Shown piece by piece: positions 16,774-25,311 of a stretch of 35,338 nucleotides of DNA. The first letter of the stretch is position 1. Each line of letters opens with the position of its first letter. The stretch comes from Thermotogaceae bacterium (GTDB taxonomy: Bacteria; Thermotogota; Thermotogae; Thermotogales; Thermotogaceae). The translations under genes were made by a program, and so were the position numbers. The notes beneath the pieces are model-generated. The model did not search any database. It saw only the letters and a program-made list of their open reading frames with translations, and was not told where the DNA came from. Where the stretch lies: contig JALWSA010000065.1 in the NCBI GenBank assembly GCA_026993805.1, positions 1 to 35,338 of the forward strand, written 5' to 3'.

Positions 16774-18078
16774 GTGGCACTTTTCGGAACAGATGGAGTA
16801 AGAGGAGTGGTGAATGGGGACCTAACCCCAGAACTCGCTTTCAAGCTTGGAAATGCCTTGGGAAGGATCTTCGAAGGTGAATTCATTCTTATTGGAAGAG
16901 ACACAAGAAAGACAGGGGAAATGCTTGAAGCTGCACTTGCAGCAGGGATAGCTTCGTCCGGAAAAGATGTAATGCTCTGCGGAATTCTTCCAACCCCCGC
17001 TGTAGCCATGCTGAGCAACAGGATGAAAACAGAGGGAGTTATTATATCCGCTTCACATAACCCTCCAGAGTTCAATGGGATCAAGGTTGTGAAGAACGGT
17101 TTTAAACTTCCCGATGAGGAGGAAAGAAGGATAGAAAAACTCATTGAAAATGAAAAGTTGGTGGATTATTCGAAGGTGGGAAGAATAAAGAAATTCGATG
17201 AAGCATTCGACATATACACAAAAGAAGTACTGAAAATGTACGAGGATTTGAATCTCTCGGGTTTTAACATAGCCGTAGACGTTGCAAATGGTGCTGCTTA
17301 CAAAACCACACCTTTTGTTTTGGAAAAACTCGGTGCGGTTGTGGAAGTGTACGCAAATGAGCCTGATGGTGTGAACATAAATCAGGAATGTGGCTCAACC
17401 AACATGGAATTTCTGGCTGCAAGAAAGAAAGAAGGTTGGTTGGGACTGGCTCACGATGGAGATGCAGATAGAGCTATATTCCTTGACGAAGAGGGAAATG
17501 TCGTGCATGGTGACAAAATACTCGGAATAATGGCACTTGCCATGAAAAGGGAAGGAAGGCTTAAAAATTCAAAAGTGGTTGCTACGATACTATCTAATCT
17601 TGGACTTGAAGAATTTCTTGGAAAGCATGGAATAACGCTCTTGAGAACCAAAGTGGGAGACAGATACGTTCTCGAAAGAATGTTGGCATCAGGTGCATTT
17701 CTTGGAGGCGAGAGATCCGGCCATGTGATCTTCCTTGACAGATCCACCACAGGTGACGGCTTGATAACAGCCCTTGAAATCTTGAGATTCTTGAAAAATT
17801 CAGGTGAAGATCTTAAAAGTCTTCACAGTAGCATCCCGGATTATCCACAGGTCATGATAAACGTTCCCGTAAAAGACAAGAGCATCGTGGAAGATGAAAA
17901 GATCAAAAAAGCCGTTGAGAAATTCTCCAAAAAGGATCTCAGAATAGTGGTAAGGCCTTCCGGCACAGAACCTCTAATAAGAGTTATGGTGGAAGCGTAC
18001 GATGGAGAAGAAGCAAAGAGGGTAGCAGAAGAGCTCGCAGAGGTGGTGAAAGAGATTGACCTTGAAAGATCTTCTTGA
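16774..18078 (+). CDS. glmM: Phosphoglucosamine mutase
   Basis: Converts glucosamine-6-phosphate to glucosamine-1-phosphate for UDP-GlcNAc and cell-wall synthesis. The 434 residues begin LFGTDGVRG, the GlmM signature, and contain the catalytic phosphoserine loop SASHNPPEFNGIK (Ser94), the Mg-binding DGDADR loop, the GERSGH sugar loop and the phosphate-binding RPSGTEPLIRV near the end. GTG 16774 follows AAGGAGGG by six bases. It opens the 17-gene plus-strand block and overlaps rsmG by 23 bases. Confidence 0.95.
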   Translation: MALFGTDGVRGVVNGDLTPELAFKLGNALGRIFEGEFILIGRDTRKTGEMLEAALAAGIASSGKDVMLCGILPTPAVAMLSNRMKTEGVIISASHNPPEFNGIKVVKNGFKLPDEEERRIEKLIENEKLVDYSKVGRIKKFDEAFDIYTKEVLKMYEDLNLSGFNIAVDVANGAAYKTTPFVLEKLGAVVEVYANEPDGVNINQECGSTNMEFLAARKKEGWLGLAHDGDADRAIFLDEEGNVVHGDKILGIMALAMKREGRLKNSKVVATILSNLGLEEFLGKHGITLLRTKVGDRYVLERMLASGAFLGGERSGHVIFLDRSTTGDGLITALEILRFLKNSGEDLKSLHSSIPDYPQVMINVPVKDKSIVEDEKIKKAVEKFSKKDLRIVVRPSGTEPLIRVMVEAYDGEEAKRVAEELAEVVKEIDLERSS

Positions 18079-18739
18079 AAGGCATGGAATAGAGATAGAT
18101 GAAAATAAGGAGAAACTTCTGAGCGATTACCTTGAATTCCTATCAAGCGCTCCCTTGAACTTGACATCGTTTAGACGGGAAGAGTTGCCTGTAAAAGCCG
18201 TTCTTGACACGCTTTTTCCCTTGAAGGACTTGCCGATTCACACGGCGTTTATGGATGTTGGAACGGGTGGCGGTATCCCTGGAATTATAGTCTCAATCTA
18301 CTTCGATGTGGAGGGAGTTTTACTCGATTCAACACGAAAAAAACTCCTCGTGCTTGAAAAATTTATATCAGAAAAACAACTTCCCTTGAGGACAATTTGG
18401 GGAAGGGCAGAGGAAGTTGCTCACAACGGGAAAGAACGCGGAAAATACGAGTTCGTCTTGACAAGGGCACTTGCAAAAATCCGAGTAGCACTTGAGCTTA
18501 CAGCTCCATTTGCCATGGTTGGCGGGTATGTGGTCATGTACAAAGGTCCAAAATGGAAAGAAGAGCTTGAGGAATCATGGGAAACTATGGAAGTACTCGG
18601 GCTTGATTTGGGAGATGTACTGGAATACACACTTCCGACGGGAGAAAAGCGAGCTCTTGTGATATTCGAAAAGATAAAAACGACTCCTAAAAAATATCCA
18701 AGAAAGTTTTCACAGATAGCGAAGAGGCCGCCGAGGTGA
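18056..18739 (+). CDS. rsmG: 16S rRNA (guanine-527-N7) methyltransferase
   Basis: SAM-dependent methyltransferase that makes m7G527 in 16S rRNA. The 227-residue protein contains the RsmG blocks LNLTSFR, the SAM-binding MDVGTGGGIPGI, LLDSTRKKLLVLEKF, a GRAEEVAH segment, VLTRALAKI and MYKGPK. Start TTG 18056 is six bases after GAGGTGGTGA; a second TTG two codons later is possible. It is entirely within the block, overlapping glmM at its start and seven bases before lipM. Confidence 0.93.
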   Translation: MTLKDLLERHGIEIDENKEKLLSDYLEFLSSAPLNLTSFRREELPVKAVLDTLFPLKDLPIHTAFMDVGTGGGIPGIIVSIYFDVEGVLLDSTRKKLLVLEKFISEKQLPLRTIWGRAEEVAHNGKERGKYEFVLTRALAKIRVALELTAPFAMVGGYVVMYKGPKWKEELEESWETMEVLGLDLGDVLEYTLPTGEKRALVIFEKIKTTPKKYPRKFSQIAKRPPR

Positions 18740-18746
18740 GAGACAA

Positions 18747-19499
18747 ATGCTATACCTTGAAACCTGGAATTTTCCAGCGGATATCAACATGGCATTGGAT
18801 GTGATTTTGGGAGAGTACTCCTCCAGAGTAAAAAAACCCATATTGAGGCTTTACAGCTGGGAAAAGCCTTCTGTTTCTATAGGCAGGCATCAGTCCGTGA
18901 GAGAACTCGATACAGACTTTATGGAAAAAGAAGATCTGCCGTGCGTGAGAAGACCGACTGGCGGCAGGGCGGTTCTCCACCACAATGAAATAACGTACTC
19001 TGTAGCATTTCCAAAAGGAACTGATGAATACGAGATGAGTGTTCTTGCTCTTTATAAGAGGCTCTCGGAAATTTTCAAAAAAGCTTTCGAAAGCATTGGA
19101 ATAAGCGTTTCATTCAGCCATGGAAAAGGAAGCCTTAAAAACCCTTCTTGTTTTTCATCAAGCGCGAGGTACGAGCTTCTAATAGATGGCAAAAAATTTT
19201 TGGGAAGCGCACAGGTTAGAACGAAAGATTACGTCCTCCAACATGGCAGTATATTGCTAAAACCCAACTGGACATTAGTCGCCAGTGTTTTTAAAAGTGT
19301 CACGGAAGATATGATTTCCAAAAATGCTATCGGAATATTCTCTGTCAAAAGGCTTGAAAAAAGAAAAATAGTGAATGCTATCAAAAAAGCCTTTGATGAA
19401 AGCTACAGCATCGAAGAAATGGATTTCTATCAGCTCCTAAGGCTTTTAAGGGAAGCTGAGAAAATAAGGGGGCGGTTTTCCTGTCAAAGCTCTATGTAG
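18747..19499 (+). CDS. Lipoate/octanoate transferase family protein, LipM-like
   Basis: A 250-residue member of the biotin/lipoate protein ligase fold. RRPTGGRAVLHHNE (69-82 region) is the lipoyl-AMP/octanoyl binding signature. The segment NPSCFSSSARYELLIDGKK...GSAQ places Cys135 where LipM-type octanoyltransferases carry their catalytic cysteine, so transfer of octanoyl from acyl carrier protein to a lipoyl domain (often GcvH) is more likely than ATP-dependent lipoate ligation; LplA activity stays possible. No lipA or gcvH is in the window. ATG 18747 lies behind GAGGTGAGAG. Confidence 0.8.
   Translation: MLYLETWNFPADINMALDVILGEYSSRVKKPILRLYSWEKPSVSIGRHQSVRELDTDFMEKEDLPCVRRPTGGRAVLHHNEITYSVAFPKGTDEYEMSVLALYKRLSEIFKKAFESIGISVSFSHGKGSLKNPSCFSSSARYELLIDGKKFLGSAQVRTKDYVLQHGSILLKPNWTLVASVFKSVTEDMISKNAIGIFSVKRLEKRKIVNAIKKAFDESYSIEEMDFYQLLRLLREAEKIRGRFSCQSSM
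19466..19472 (+). promoter_or_regulatory. Ribosome binding site deciding the CTG start of rsmI
   Basis: AAGGGGG lies eight bases before CTG 19481. In this frame there is a stop at 19457-19459 and no ATG, GTG or TTG before the conserved start of RsmI, so this site points to the CTG. Confidence 0.6.
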
Positions 19500-20161
19500 T
19501 CGCAACACCGATTGGAAACCTAAACGATATCACATTAAGAGCCTTAGAAGTGCTTAGAGAAGCTGAGCTTCTGATAGTGGAAGACAAAAGAAGAACAGCT
19601 ATTTTGCTGAACAAATTTGAAATAGGAAGAAAAGATATGATACCTATAGCTGAAAACATTTCGGAGAAAAAGGTGGATTGGATAATAGAGAAGATAAAGA
19701 ATGTGAACATAGCTTGCCTTGTCAGCGATTCCGGGATGCCAGTTATATCGGATCCCGGGTACGCTATAGTGAAAAGGTGTTGGGAAGAAGGAATAGAGTT
19801 AGATGTGGTTCCTGGGCCAACCGCTCACACGGCGGCTCTTGCGGTCAGCGGTTTTCCAGCAAATAAATACGTATTTCTGGGATTTTTACCCAAGAAATCA
19901 AAAAGGAGGAAACTCCTCAAAAGCTTATGTTCAGCATCGGAAATAGATACCATAGCCTTTTACGAATCTCCTTATAGGTTCTTAGAAACACTCCAAGATA
20001 TATTGGATATATTTGGAAACGTTGAGATCTTCGTTGGTAGGGAAATGACAAAAATACACCAGGAATTTTTTAAAGGAAGGGTCAAAGAAGCCGTAGAACA
20101 TTTCAAGGGGGGAGTGAAAGGAGAAATAACGGTGATCTTGAGGAGGGATATCCAGTGTTGA
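19481..20161 (+). CDS. rsmI: 16S rRNA (cytidine-1402-2'-O) methyltransferase, probable CTG start
   Basis: SAM-dependent 2'-O-methylation of C1402 in 16S rRNA (tetrapyrrole methylase fold). From CTG the protein would read M-SKLYVVATPIGNLNDITLRAL, the canonical RsmI opening, followed by VEDKRRTAILLNKFEI, SDSGMPVISDPGY, VVPGPTAHTAAL.SGFP and FLGFLPKK, 226 residues in all. The first ordinary start, GTG 19550, would remove the essential ATPIGN motif. The CTG overlaps the lipM stop region by 19 bases. At 226 residues it lacks part of the C-terminal region of the E. coli enzyme. A sequence error hiding a normal start is the main alternative. Confidence 0.88.
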   Translation: MSKLYVVATPIGNLNDITLRALEVLREAELLIVEDKRRTAILLNKFEIGRKDMIPIAENISEKKVDWIIEKIKNVNIACLVSDSGMPVISDPGYAIVKRCWEEGIELDVVPGPTAHTAALAVSGFPANKYVFLGFLPKKSKRRKLLKSLCSASEIDTIAFYESPYRFLETLQDILDIFGNVEIFVGREMTKIHQEFFKGRVKEAVEHFKGGVKGEITVILRRDIQC

Positions 20162-21780
20162 GAAAAATCGTGACAGTCTTGATTCTCCTCACACTTTCTG
20201 TTTTTGCATATCAAGTCAAAGTTGTTACCAATGTTCCTGGAGTAAGCGTTTATCTGAACTCAAAACTCATGGGGATAACTGACGAAACCGGGGAGATCAC
20301 ATTTGACGCTACGGGGGCTGTAATCATACAAGCAACCAAACAGGGATATTGGCCGAGAAAGCTTCGCCTCGAAGCTAATATACAATTCGATAGGACATTC
20401 AAGCTCTTCTTTTACCCTGTATCAAGAGCATTCCTTGATACGGATCCCCAAGGAGCCGACGTTTTTATCTCCTATGGCGAATCTCTCATATACCTGGGTA
20501 AAACCCCTTACTACGGCGAGGTACCCATAGGAGAACACACTTTGGTCATTAGGAAAAAAGATTACCCTGAATTCAAAAGAAGTGTTGTCTTTAAAAGTCA
20601 AATACAGAAGATAACTCTTAAAATCCCGAACTACGGTTATTGTTATGTAAAAACAACTCCTGCGGCCTCAGTAGTGGTGGACGGTGTTTACAAGGGAGAT
20701 TCTCCTGTGGGATTCAAAATTGGCGTGGGTGAACATTCATTTGAATTCTACAAAGAAGGATTGCTTATAGGTAAAAATACCTTCAAAATAACGAGTGAAC
20801 CAACGGAGATTAACCTCAAATTAAGAGATATAGCCAAAATCAGCTTTCACAGCTATCCCGCTGGTGCACAGATGAAAATTGGTTCGAAAGTGTATGAACT
20901 GCCCGTTACCTTGAAGATAGTCGAGGGCGACTATCCGGTAGAGCTAAGCCTTCCAGGTTTTAAAACCCTGAAAAAAACGGTTACGATTTACAAAGACATG
21001 AAAACATTGACATTCAAGCTCGAGGAAGAAAAATACAGAGTCGTGATCCCCTTCAAAGGGGATATAGAGATAGATGGAAGAAGTTGGGAGAGAGGCCCGC
21101 TCACTACATATGTTAAAAAGGGCTTCCACATTCTTCATTTCAAGAACGATTATGGGGAGTGGTACAAGACTTTCTTCGTAACCACTGATTCGTCTTTAAC
21201 GATCGATACAGAGAAAGGAACAGTAATAATTCCAGACGTAGGAAGAATCGTTGTAAATGGAGTCCAGCTGATGACACCAGCTATAATGAATCTAAGCCCG
21301 GGTAAATACACCTTCGAAATGTTGGGAGTCAAGGAAACCATCGATGTGAAGAGCGGAAAAGTTGAGATGCTTCCCAAAGGCTTTGGTGCAGTCACAGTTA
21401 ACAGTTTCCCAGAAGGTCTTACGGTCTCGTTCGACGGGGAAGAATTCGTCACACCGGTGTTTTTGTATCCCTTGCCACCTGGTGAAAAGGAGATCATCTT
21501 CAAAAAAGGCTGCGCTACCTGGCACAAGACTGTGAAGATAAAGGAAGGAAATATTTCCTTTGTAAATCTCGAGATCCCTCTCAGTAACATTTTGAAAGTT
21601 CCAGATATCCGAAATTGTGAGATAATTGTTGACGGTGAAAAAATAGAAGAACTCGCAGATTTAAACATCGGTTTTCATTTGCTCGCTCTGAAATGTGGAA
21701 AGGTTATTGACATAGAACCTTTTTGCTATTCGGATAACGAAAGAGATCTACCCTTTCCTCTCGGAGGTGAAGCAAAATGA
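20155..21780 (+). CDS. Secreted multi-repeat PEGA-domain protein
   Basis: A 541-residue protein with an N-terminal signal peptide (about 1-18, LRKIVTVLILLTLSVFA) and then roughly eight PEGA-like beta repeats of 60-70 residues, recognisable by phrases such as TDPQGADVFIS...GKTPYYGEVPIGEHTLVIRK, TTPAASVVVDG...GDSPVGFKIGVGEHSF and NSFPEGLTVSFDGEEFVTPVFLYPLPPGEKEI. PEGA domains are usually extracytoplasmic and suspected to bind surface-layer or envelope components; no enzymatic motif is seen. No C-terminal anchor, so periplasmic or surface associated. GTG 20155 is preceded by AGGAGGG. It overlaps rsmI by seven bases and the next gene by four (ATGA). Confidence 0.82.
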   Translation: MLRKIVTVLILLTLSVFAYQVKVVTNVPGVSVYLNSKLMGITDETGEITFDATGAVIIQATKQGYWPRKLRLEANIQFDRTFKLFFYPVSRAFLDTDPQGADVFISYGESLIYLGKTPYYGEVPIGEHTLVIRKKDYPEFKRSVVFKSQIQKITLKIPNYGYCYVKTTPAASVVVDGVYKGDSPVGFKIGVGEHSFEFYKEGLLIGKNTFKITSEPTEINLKLRDIAKISFHSYPAGAQMKIGSKVYELPVTLKIVEGDYPVELSLPGFKTLKKTVTIYKDMKTLTFKLEEEKYRVVIPFKGDIEIDGRSWERGPLTTYVKKGFHILHFKNDYGEWYKTFFVTTDSSLTIDTEKGTVIIPDVGRIVVNGVQLMTPAIMNLSPGKYTFEMLGVKETIDVKSGKVEMLPKGFGAVTVNSFPEGLTVSFDGEEFVTPVFLYPLPPGEKEIIFKKGCATWHKTVKIKEGNISFVNLEIPLSNILKVPDIRNCEIIVDGEKIEELADLNIGFHLLALKCGKVIDIEPFCYSDNERDLPFPLGGEAK

Positions 21781-22892
21781 GAGTTAAAGCATTGCTGTCG
21801 TTTGTGGCAATATTTTTTGCAACTCTCGTACTGGCAGATGTAACTATCAAAGACGTTTCCCCGCTCATTCCAGAGCATGATGCCGTCATCTACATGGTGA
21901 GCAATGGCATAATGGAAACCGAGGATGGTTTTTTCAAGGGTGGAAAGATCATCACCAAATTCGACCTTGCTGTTTATCTCTATAGGCTCATAAAATTCCT
22001 GAAATTGGGTGGGACTGCCACACCACCAGCTACATCACTCGAAATAAGACCTCCCATGGAAGAGATCTTGAAAGTATTGGAATACTCCCCAGAAACCGGA
22101 GACTCTTTGAGATTGAGAAAGATCGAAAAACGGCTCACTTCCTTGGAAGATCTCATTTCTTCGATGAAAACGCCACCAGCTCACTATGAAACTCCTGTAA
22201 GCACAGCAACAGAAATGAGTGAGGAAGAATACAAAGACATTGCAACTGTTCTTAACGACTATGAAAAAAGAATTTCCGAACTCGAAGGAAAAATGTCCGA
22301 TTTAGAGAAGAGCATTTCCGGCGCTAAGACCGTTTCGGCTTCTTTAACTGAGTTGGAGATATCTGTGAAAAATAACGGTGCCAATTTAAAGAGTCTAATG
22401 AGCGATTTTTACAGTTTCTCTGAAAGAGTACGAGAAATAGAGAAAAATATGGAGGTTGTGAAATCCCAGCTTGAAATTCTTAAAAGCTCGGGAACACTTG
22501 GAAAAATTGTGGAGATGGAAAACACCATAGCCAATTTCAGAAAAGAGCTCACCAACTTGAAAGACCTGATAGGGGATTACGAAGGCATGTACAGAGAGGA
22601 AGAAAAACAGTGGATGGTTCTATATGCTGATAAAATCCACACACTCGAATCAAAATTCGCCACACTCGAAAGCACGTCCTTGAACAGCATCTCAGACTTG
22701 CGCGAGCAGGTTGAGGGACTCAAATCTGATATTAAAAGGCTAAATGATATATTATCTGCCGTCAAAGTTTCTCAGAAGATCGCCGAAGACGTCCAAGGAA
22801 TGGCTGCGATAATGGAGATAATGACAGTTGTGTCTGCAATAAGTGCTCTCATATCGCTTAGTGTTGCATTCTATTTGGCTTTCTTCAGATGA
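21777..22892 (+). CDS. SLH-like, coiled-coil, membrane-anchored envelope protein (Omp-alpha-like)
   Basis: A 371-residue envelope protein. Layout: signal peptide 1-20 with LVLA|D cleavage; one SLH-like domain (about 22-75, VSPLIPEHDAVIYMVSNGIM...KFDLAVYLYRLI); Pro/Thr-rich spacer; long heptad-rich coiled coil (about 105-345, repeated LEDLISSM, ISELEGKMSDLEKSI, LREQVEGLKSDIKRL); C-terminal hydrophobic helix 347-369. This is the plan of Thermotoga Omp-alpha, in which the SLH part binds the cell wall, a rod spans the periplasm and the C-terminus holds the toga. Identity with Omp-alpha itself is inference from architecture. Directly coupled to the PEGA gene. Confidence 0.8.
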   Translation: MRVKALLSFVAIFFATLVLADVTIKDVSPLIPEHDAVIYMVSNGIMETEDGFFKGGKIITKFDLAVYLYRLIKFLKLGGTATPPATSLEIRPPMEEILKVLEYSPETGDSLRLRKIEKRLTSLEDLISSMKTPPAHYETPVSTATEMSEEEYKDIATVLNDYEKRISELEGKMSDLEKSISGAKTVSASLTELEISVKNNGANLKSLMSDFYSFSERVREIEKNMEVVKSQLEILKSSGTLGKIVEMENTIANFRKELTNLKDLIGDYEGMYREEEKQWMVLYADKIHTLESKFATLESTSLNSISDLREQVEGLKSDIKRLNDILSAVKVSQKIAEDVQGMAAIMEIMTVVSAISALISLSVAFYLAFFR

Positions 22893-22905
22893 GGAGGAAT
22901 GAAAA

Positions 22906-24081
22906 ATGAGAGTTATTGTGATAGTTCTCGACAGTGTGGGAATAGGTGAAATGCCCGATGCTAAGGAATATGGAGATGAGGGAAGCAACACATTGGTAAA
23001 CACGGCGAAAGCCGTGGGTGGTTTGAATATTCCCAACATGGCACGTCTTGGTGTTGGAAACCTTGCGGACATTCCAGGAGTACAGAAAGTAGAAAACCCA
23101 GAAGGTGTTTACGGGATAATGATGGAAAAAAGTCCTGGAAAGGACAGCACTACTGGTCATTGGGAGCTCATGGGAATAATACTGAAAAAACCTTTCGATA
23201 TATTCCCAAACGGTTTTCCCAAAGATCTCATCGAAGAATTCGAAAGAAGGACGGGAAGGAAAGTTATAGGAAACAAACCGGCATCAGGCACCGAAATCAT
23301 CAAAGAACTCGGGCCGGAGCATGAGAAAACAGGAGCTCTGATAGTCTACACTTCGGCCGACAGCGTATTTCAAATAGCGGCTCACAAAGAAGTGGTCCCC
23401 CTTGAAGAGCTCTACCGATACTGTGAGATAGCAAGACAGCTTTTGGACGAAGCTGGATTCAAGGTTGCAAGAGTCATTGCCAGACCTTTCATAGGAAAGT
23501 GGCCGAATTACACGAGAACTCCTGAAAGACATGACTACTCTTTACCACCCGAAGACGAAACGTTACTCGATATACTCAACGAAGAAGGCATACCTGTTTA
23601 TGGCGTTGGAAAGATTTACGACCTTTTCGCCGGAAGGGGCATAACAGAGTCCTGGAAAACCAAGGATAACATGGATGGTGTGGACAAGACGATAATGGTC
23701 ATGAAAGAAAAAAGACACAAATCATTCATATTCACGAATCTCGTCGATTTCGACACCAAATATGGCCACAGAAACAACCCAGAAGGCTACGCAAAAGCTC
23801 TTGAAGATTTCGACAGAAGACTGCCGGAAATAATAGATGCGATGATGGAAGAAGACGTTCTTTTCATAACCGCCGATCATGGCTGTGATCCCACGACACC
23901 TTCCACGGACCACTCCCGTGAAGTGGTGCCCGTCCTGGGATATGGAAACCCCTTGAAGAAAGGAGTGTACATAGGAGTACGCGAAACATTTGCGGATTTG
24001 GGCCAAACTATAGCCGACATATTCGATGTACGGCCATTAAAGAATGGAAAATCCTTCAAGATGTTAATATGGAAGGAGTGA
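22906..24081 (+). CDS. deoB: Phosphopentomutase
   Basis: Interconverts (deoxy)ribose-1-phosphate and -5-phosphate with two Mn ions (alkaline phosphatase superfamily). The 391 residues run [13 protein letters not shown] at the N-terminus, [10 protein letters not shown] at 78-87, [77 protein letters not shown]. The residue phosphorylated in Bacillus DeoB (Thr just after the Asp of GKDT) is Ser81 here. GAGGAGG lies eight bases before the ATG. It is 13 bases after the envelope gene. With PNP (block 2) it completes salvage of nucleosides to pentose-5-phosphate. Confidence 0.95.
   Translation: MRVIVIVLDSVGIGEMPDAKEYGDEGSNTLVNTAKAVGGLNIPNMARLGVGNLADIPGVQKVENPEGVYGIMMEKSPGKDSTTGHWELMGIILKKPFDIFPNGFPKDLIEEFERRTGRKVIGNKPASGTEIIKELGPEHEKTGALIVYTSADSVFQIAAHKEVVPLEELYRYCEIARQLLDEAGFKVARVIARPFIGKWPNYTRTPERHDYSLPPEDETLLDILNEEGIPVYGVGKIYDLFAGRGITESWKTKDNMDGVDKTIMVMKEKRHKSFIFTNLVDFDTKYGHRNNPEGYAKALEDFDRRLPEIIDAMMEEDVLFITADHGCDPTTPSTDHSREVVPVLGYGNPLKKGVYIGVRETFADLGQTIADIFDVRPLKNGKSFKMLIWKE
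24073..24081 (+). promoter_or_regulatory. Ribosome binding site deciding the CTG start of padR
   Basis: AAGGAGTGA closely matches the 16S rRNA anti-SD complement and lies four bases before CTG 24086. No ATG, GTG or TTG exists in the frame between here and 24224, well inside the DNA-binding domain. Confidence 0.7.
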
Positions 24082-24085
24082 TAGT

Positions 24086-24451
24086 CTGCCGGGTCCAAGG
24101 GGTAGAGGCGGATTTGGTGGACTTGGTTGGTGGATAACAGCTTATTCGCTTCTGCTTATAGCAGAAAAGCCTCGTCATGGATATGAAATAGCAACCGAGC
24201 TTCGAAAAATTGGTTTTCCAATAATGGGAGTGGCTCAGATGGGAAGTATATACAGAACACTATCATCGCTTGAGGCTTCAGGATTTATCGTTCCAGAGTG
24301 GGACATGTCATCAAGTCCTCCAAGAAAGATTTACAAGATAACACCTTTAGGACTTGAATACCTCGAGCAGGTGAAAATAGAAGTTATGTCTTTAAAGGCT
24401 CTCGTTGAAGCCTTTGCAGAAAAACTTGAAAAACTTGGGGGTGGCAAATGA
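24086..24451 (+). CDS. PadR family transcriptional regulator, probable CTG start
   Basis: A 121-residue winged-helix regulator. Read from CTG 24086 it gives M-PGPRGRGGFGGLGWW, then the PadR core YSLLLIAEKPRHGYEIATEL...MGSIYRTLSSLEASGFI...PRKIYKITPLGLEYLEQV and a C-terminal helix. The Gly/Arg-rich lead and the HGYEI and GSIYR.L blocks are typical of the family. The first normal start (ATG 24224) would delete half of the DNA-binding domain, so CTG is the only sensible start. It begins four bases after the deoB stop and overlaps the iron-transporter gene as ATGA; it may regulate that gene, which is inference. Confidence 0.88.
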   Translation: MPGPRGRGGFGGLGWWITAYSLLLIAEKPRHGYEIATELRKIGFPIMGVAQMGSIYRTLSSLEASGFIVPEWDMSSSPPRKIYKITPLGLEYLEQVKIEVMSLKALVEAFAEKLEKLGGGK

Positions 24452-25311
24452 TGGAGATCAAGAAAATTCTCCTTAATTTCCAGAGAAGCGAAATAACAGA
24501 ACACGAGATTTATAAAAGGCTTGCAAAAAGAGTCGACGAAAAAAACGCAAAGATTTTGGAAAGTATTGCTCAGGATGAGAAAAGGCACTACTCGATACTC
24601 AAGGAATACACGAAAGAGGATGTACCGCCAAATAGGCTCAAAATCTTCTGGTACACCCTTCTTTCATTCATATTTGGTCTCACATTTGCTTTGAAAGCTA
24701 TGGAGAGAGGGGAAAAGATAGCTCAGCATGAATATGAAAAGGTGAAAAAAGAATATCCGCCTGTGGAAGGAATAATTGAAGACGAGGAAAAGCACGAGAT
24801 GAAGCTTCTCAATATGATAGAGGAAGAGAGGGTCGGTTATATAAGCTCCATGGTGCTTGGCCTTAATGATGCGATAGTGGAGCTAACTGGAACACTTGCC
24901 GGTCTCACATTTGCTCTCAGAAACTCGAAACTCGTCGGATTGGCAGGTTTGATAACGGGGATATCTGCAGCCCTTTCAATGTCCGTTTCCGAATACCTCT
25001 CCCAAAAGTCCGAAGCCGAAGAGGGCAAGAGCCCGTTGAAAGCGGCTGTTTATACCGGCATAGCTTATTTCATGGTGGTTGTGATGTTGATACTTCCGTA
25101 CTTCCTTTCCTCAAACCCTGTTTTTGCGCTTGGAATAGCTGTGAGCATGGTTGTCATTGTGATAGGACTGTTTACCTACTTTGTCGCTGTTGTAAAAGAA
25201 CAAAGCTACGCCCATCTTTTCTTTGAAATGCTCCTTTTGAGTCTGGGAGTTATGGTGATATCATTTGTTGTCGGACTAATAGCCAGAAAAGTGTTAGGGA
25301 TAGAGGTATGA
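24448..25311 (+). CDS. Ferritin-like domain fused to VIT1/CCC1 metal transporter (MbfA/EVIT type)
   Basis: A 287-residue membrane protein. The N-terminal 125 residues form a rubrerythrin/ferritin-like helix bundle with candidate iron ligands Glu20, Glu44-x-x-His47, Glu95 and Glu113-x-x-His116. From about 128 onward it is a VIT1/CCC1 transporter with SSMVLGLNDAIVELTGTLAGLTFAL and about five transmembrane helices. Known members such as MbfA export iron under iron or peroxide stress; VIT relatives move Fe2+ or Mn2+. The ferritin domain should lie in the cytoplasm and capture metal. GGGGGTGG precedes tandem ATGs at 24448 and 24451. Coupled to padR upstream and queA downstream. Confidence 0.88.
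   Translation: MMEIKKILLNFQRSEITEHEIYKRLAKRVDEKNAKILESIAQDEKRHYSILKEYTKEDVPPNRLKIFWYTLLSFIFGLTFALKAMERGEKIAQHEYEKVKKEYPPVEGIIEDEEKHEMKLLNMIEEERVGYISSMVLGLNDAIVELTGTLAGLTFALRNSKLVGLAGLITGISAALSMSVSEYLSQKSEAEEGKSPLKAAVYTGIAYFMVVVMLILPYFLSSNPVFALGIAVSMVVIVIGLFTYFVAVVKEQSYAHLFFEMLLLSLGVMVISFVVGLIARKVLGIEV

Noticed and set aside
20155-21780. PEGA protein as a serine/threonine kinase partner or adhesin enzyme
   Set aside because: No kinase, lectin or catalytic motif is visible; only repeats and a signal peptide.
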